Shown one piece after another: positions 6,502 through 9,187 of a DNA stretch of 9,187 nucleotides. Below the pieces are notes generated by a model. It was not told the DNA's origin and did not search any database. It was given only the letters and a program-made list of their open reading frames with translations. The stretch spans positions 1 to 9,187 of the forward strand of contig DAOVLC010000034.1 of NCBI GenBank assembly GCA_030631455.1, in the 5' to 3' direction. Source of the DNA: Candidatus Zixiibacteriota bacterium (GTDB lineage: Bacteria > Zixibacteria > MSB-5A5 > JAABVY01 > JAHJOQ01). The first letter of the stretch is position 1, and every line of letters starts with the position of its first letter. The translations under genes and the position numbers were made by a program.

Positions 6502-8944
6502 CTTTTCTCCCAGGTTTTACGCGAGGATAAACCACTCCAACCGCGAATGAAAGCGCAATGAACAGAACTGTCAGATAGGTTATCGTTTTCGACGTATTAT
6601 AGATCTCGGACTCGTATACGAATTCAATGGTATGCTCGCCCTCGGGTACTCCGACTGCCCTTAGGGCGGTGTATGCTCGGTAGACCTCAGTCTGCTCGCC
6701 ATCTATGTAGGCCTTCCATGCGGGATAATAAGAATCGGTCAGACAGACAAAGGCGGATTCCTTCAGCTTCGTTGAGATTTTCACGTAGTCAGGCTCATAC
6801 TCCGTGATTTCGCACTCCTCCTTGGCTAAAGCAGGTGGCTTGCCGGGAGTAAACGCAGGCTTCTCTTCCAGGAGCATGTACGTCCTGGGGTTGAATCTCG
6901 GATTGGTGACAAGACTGAGTATCGAGTCGGCAGCAGCCACTTTGTACTCATGTGCGATGAATGCGCGCGGCAACGCATTTCCGTTCAGGTATATCGCGAT
7001 CCCATATTGGTCGTACACTCTGGAGAGGCTGGGATCCGGTTGCGGGTAGCCAGCCTGATAGACAAGGTACCTGACGCCGAGAAGGTTCAGTACCGGAAAC
7101 TTCGGTTTTCCGGTGCGATCGTACAGATTCTCGTACTGCAACCCACCGATCAGTTTGTCATACACGGCAAGCTGATTGCCATGGTATCCCGTGACCTGAT
7201 TGATCCCGAAATAAGCGAAGTAGTCCATAGAGCCGAATGCCCTTCCGGTCAGATCGATAATCCGGTCGTTCCCGGCAGCTTCTTTTAGATACGATACCGA
7301 TTGATGCGGAGCGAATCTCTGCGTCGGGTCGAATGTTTCGATGAATTTGAAGTCAAGCCGCCAAACATCGACGGTTGCCAGCAAGCCGATCAATGCTACA
7401 GCCGCAAGACCGAGCTTACGATCTTCGAAAGCCTTCAGCAGGTAGAAGGCAATACCGAACATGATAGCCGCAATCCAAAGCCCCGCCTGGATGTTGCCGA
7501 TATTGGAGAGCGATGCAGCAAGTTTGTTGTTATCGATTGATGAATAGAATATGCCCTGATAGAGCTTCATCAAAGGCTCACCGCCTATGGTCCAGATGAG
7601 TGCGAGCCCGGCGTATACGACGGCCACCGTCAGAAGGATCTTACGGAGTTTCTCCCTCCTGGTGCGCTTGTCCGATTTGAACTCTTCGGCAAGATACTGT
7701 ACTCCCATTGCCCCGAGTAGGGCAAAGGAGAACGAGAACACGAACATTATCATGCTCGGGGCGCGCATCGACTTCACATTCGGAATAATATAGTAGAAAA
7801 GATAAAACATGGGCGTTGTGCCACCGAGCGCATAGATCAGACCGACCGCACCGAGTCCGAGGAAGAACCATTTCCGTTTGTCTTTGAAGAAAACCAGCCC
7901 AAGCGCTCCGAGAAGTAGTGGAAACAGGCCGGTATATTCCGAATTGTCCTTGAAGTAGTTCTTGCCCCAATATGTATTTTCTGATTGCCCATTTACACCC
8001 GCAAAGTGAGGCACTGCCATGCCGACGAGCTCTTCGGTGTTCATCGACCACGACGTCGCCCACTCGTAGCCGCCCCTGCCCTCGCCTGCGCGTGGTGAGA
8101 ATTCCTTGACGTATTTGTAGCCGGGGTAGAACTGGATTGCCGAAAGCGCCAACCCGACCACGATTGCCAGCACGAACAGTCCGGTCAGAATGCCGGCTGA
8201 CGATACAGATTTCTCCTTCCGGTATCGAACAACAAGCTTGAAAACGAAATACGAGCCGATTGCCCAAAGGCAGAAGTAAGCCATCTGCGGATGCGGGGTC
8301 AGTATGATAAGGCCGATAATCGTACCAAGTCCGATGAAATCAAGATATGATTTTCTCTCCATGCCTCGTTCGAGGAACATGATCGTCAACGGGAAAAGCG
8401 CTGTCACGAATATCTTGCCGTCATGCCCGGGTGCCACGAGCGACACGAGGTATGGAGCGAACATATAGAACAGTCCTGCAAACGATGATGCGAGCTTGCC
8501 GAGCTTGAATGAGCGTGCACAGAGATACATGGTGATCCCAGATAAGAAAACGTGAAAGACCAGCCCCCACCCGAGTGCGCGGAACAGCGGGAAGATCATT
8601 TTGAAGATGAAGCTTATCGGGTAGAAGATGTCGCCGTGGAATGCGTCGACGAAAGGCATGCCGCCGAAAATGTATGGATTCCACTGCGGAACCGAGCCAG
8701 TGGCTTTGAAATACTCCACGAAGAAGTTCCGGAAGAACACACCGGCCTGCAACGTGTCGGAACCCATCAGCATCTTGTTGGAGAATATGAACTTGCTGAA
8801 GAGAATCAGGGTGAGGATTCCGATTGTGATCGCATAGTACCAGAAGTAGTGTTTTGAATCAAAGACACTATCGAAACTGGATCGTTTTGGGGCAGCAACC
8901 TGCTTGGCCTCCGAAACCTGTTTCTTGCGTTTCTTCTTCGCCAC
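6494..8944 (-). CDS. YfhO-family polytopic membrane protein (GT-C-like)
   Basis: Large membrane protein of 816 residues with a layout like Bacillus YfhO and GT-C glycosyltransferases, which use polyprenyl-phosphate sugars outside the cytoplasm. It begins with a lysine-rich cytoplasmic tail (3-20), then a first helix (about 35-54). The first external loop carries GSD (61-63) and QWNPYIFGGMPFVDAFHGD (87-105), a family-typical acidic loop. About a dozen helices follow up to about 525, with a further loop holding APGHDGK (171-177). A soluble, probably extracytoplasmic domain spans about 530-783 and ends with the family motif SYYPAWKAYIDG (738-749). One last helix (about 786-805) is followed by a basic tail. 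The start is GTG at 8944, with AGGG six bases upstream, 11 nt after the preceding gene. The next in-frame Met is at residue 58, beyond the first helix, so GTG is preferred. YfhO in Firmicutes is linked to lipoteichoic-acid glycosylation; the substrate here is unknown. Confidence 0.88.
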   Translation of the reverse strand: MAKKKRKKQVSEAKQVAAPKRSSFDSVFDSKHYFWYYAITIGILTLILFSKFIFSNKMLMGSDTLQAGVFFRNFFVEYFKATGSVPQWNPYIFGGMPFVDAFHGDIFYPISFIFKMIFPLFRALGWGLVFHVFLSGITMYLCARSFKLGKLASSFAGLFYMFAPYLVSLVAPGHDGKIFVTALFPLTIMFLERGMERKSYLDFIGLGTIIGLIILTPHPQMAYFCLWAIGSYFVFKLVVRYRKEKSVSSAGILTGLFVLAIVVGLALSAIQFYPGYKYVKEFSPRAGEGRGGYEWATSWSMNTEELVGMAVPHFAGVNGQSENTYWGKNYFKDNSEYTGLFPLLLGALGLVFFKDKRKWFFLGLGAVGLIYALGGTTPMFYLFYYIIPNVKSMRAPSMIMFVFSFSFALLGAMGVQYLAEEFKSDKRTRREKLRKILLTVAVVYAGLALIWTIGGEPLMKLYQGIFYSSIDNNKLAASLSNIGNIQAGLWIAAIMFGIAFYLLKAFEDRKLGLAAVALIGLLATVDVWRLDFKFIETFDPTQRFAPHQSVSYLKEAAGNDRIIDLTGRAFGSMDYFAYFGINQVTGYHGNQLAVYDKLIGGLQYENLYDRTGKPKFPVLNLLGVRYLVYQAGYPQPDPSLSRVYDQYGIAIYLNGNALPRAFIAHEYKVAAADSILSLVTNPRFNPRTYMLLEEKPAFTPGKPPALAKEECEITEYEPDYVKISTKLKESAFVCLTDSYYPAWKAYIDGEQTEVYRAYTALRAVGVPEGEHTIEFVYESEIYNTSKTITYLTVLFIALSFAVGVVYPRVKPGRKDG

Positions 8945-8955
8945 TTACTACCCTG

Positions 8956-9187
8956 TTACTTTACTCGCAGCGCGATACCAGACGCGATCAACTCGCCAAC
9001 AATCGACCAGAGCCTGGCGAATGCCGCAACCGCAGCCGCGACCCCCGGGGAGAAATACGGAGCGAGCAACAGTACCAATACCGCCTCGCGAACACCGATT
9101 CCACCCGGAGTCAGAATGCTCCAGTAGCCGACAAGATATGCGGTGCAGAAAATCCCCACCGCCTGAAAATAATGGCCTGCCGGAAAA
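8956..9187 (-). CDS. Flippase-like membrane protein (LPG synthase TM / AglD / YbhN type), C-terminal end, cut by window edge
   Basis: Only the last 76 residues are in the window; the frame runs open to 9187, so the start lies upstream. The visible part is two to three hydrophobic segments. It contains the family signature SILTPGGIGVREAVL, the P-GG-(I/L/V)-G-x-R-E motif that marks the lysylphosphatidylglycerol-synthase-like membrane domain (UPF0104, AglD, YbhN). The end, ARLWSIVGELIASGIALRVK, is also typical, with an arginine in a membrane segment. Members are proposed to move or modify polyprenyl-linked or other lipids, and they often sit beside glycosyltransferases, as here. A GTG within the frame at 9159 is not likely the true start because homologues are about 300 residues. 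The stop is 11 nt before the YfhO-like gene. Confidence 0.85.
   Translation of the reverse strand, partial: FPAGHYFQAVGIFCTAYLVGYWSILTPGGIGVREAVLVLLLAPYFSPGVAAAVAAFARLWSIVGELIASGIALRVK

Noticed and set aside
6208..6561. 117-codon + strand frame opposite the DPM1-like gene
   Set aside because: It is antisense to conserved catalytic motifs and has no supporting ribosome site or family resemblance.
7641..8267. 208-codon minus-strand frame within the YfhO gene
   Set aside because: It is an out-of-frame overlap of a well-supported membrane protein. Its translation is Arg- and Gly-rich with no domain pattern.
1..9187. CRISPR array, tRNA, insertion sequence, or defence system
   Set aside because: I saw no direct-repeat array, tRNA-like fold, transposase or inverted terminal repeats. 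The window is fully occupied by envelope genes.

Overview
The window is a dense bacterial cell-envelope operon. All eleven genes lie on the minus strand, so the + strand reads them backwards and transcription runs from about 9187 down to 1. The largest gap between genes is 17 nt and several neighbours overlap. No promoter or terminator is visible inside the window; the transcript must start beyond 9187 and continue below position 1. There are no RNA genes, mobile elements, CRISPR arrays or large repeats, and no gene-free stretch over 300 bases.

In order of transcription, the first block is surface-glycan and lipid-linked sugar metabolism. It holds the C-terminal end of a flippase-like (LPG synthase TM / AglD-type) membrane protein, an 816-residue YfhO-family polytopic membrane protein, a DPM1-type polyprenyl-phosphate sugar synthase (GT2), a second GT2 of the rhamnosyltransferase type, and a WecA/TagO-type polyprenyl-phosphate sugar-1-phosphate transferase. 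The middle block is accA (fatty-acid synthesis), a 54-residue Trm112-like zinc-ribbon protein and a PtsN-like PTS EIIA protein. The last block is the elongation module mreC, mreD and the N-terminal 323 residues of penicillin-binding protein 2 (mrdA), cut at the window edge just after its catalytic Ser-x-x-Lys.

The genes fit together as envelope supply and assembly. AccA feeds membrane lipid synthesis. The WecA-like enzyme and the glycosyltransferases charge and extend undecaprenyl-type carriers. YfhO and the flippase-like protein are membrane components that could use or move such lipids. MreC, MreD and PBP2 build the lateral wall. The EIIA protein is a plausible phosphorylation-dependent regulator, but nothing in the sequence proves this.

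The organism is a bacterium of moderate GC content that makes peptidoglycan by a rod-type elongasome. mreB is not next to mreC here. A YfhO protein next to DPM1-like and WbbL-like enzymes, and accA next to a Trm112-like gene, recall little-studied lineages of the FCB/Zixibacteria kind. This is an impression from gene content, not a placement. The families are all known ones; what is unusual is the gene arrangement and a few active-site variants, not an obviously new system.
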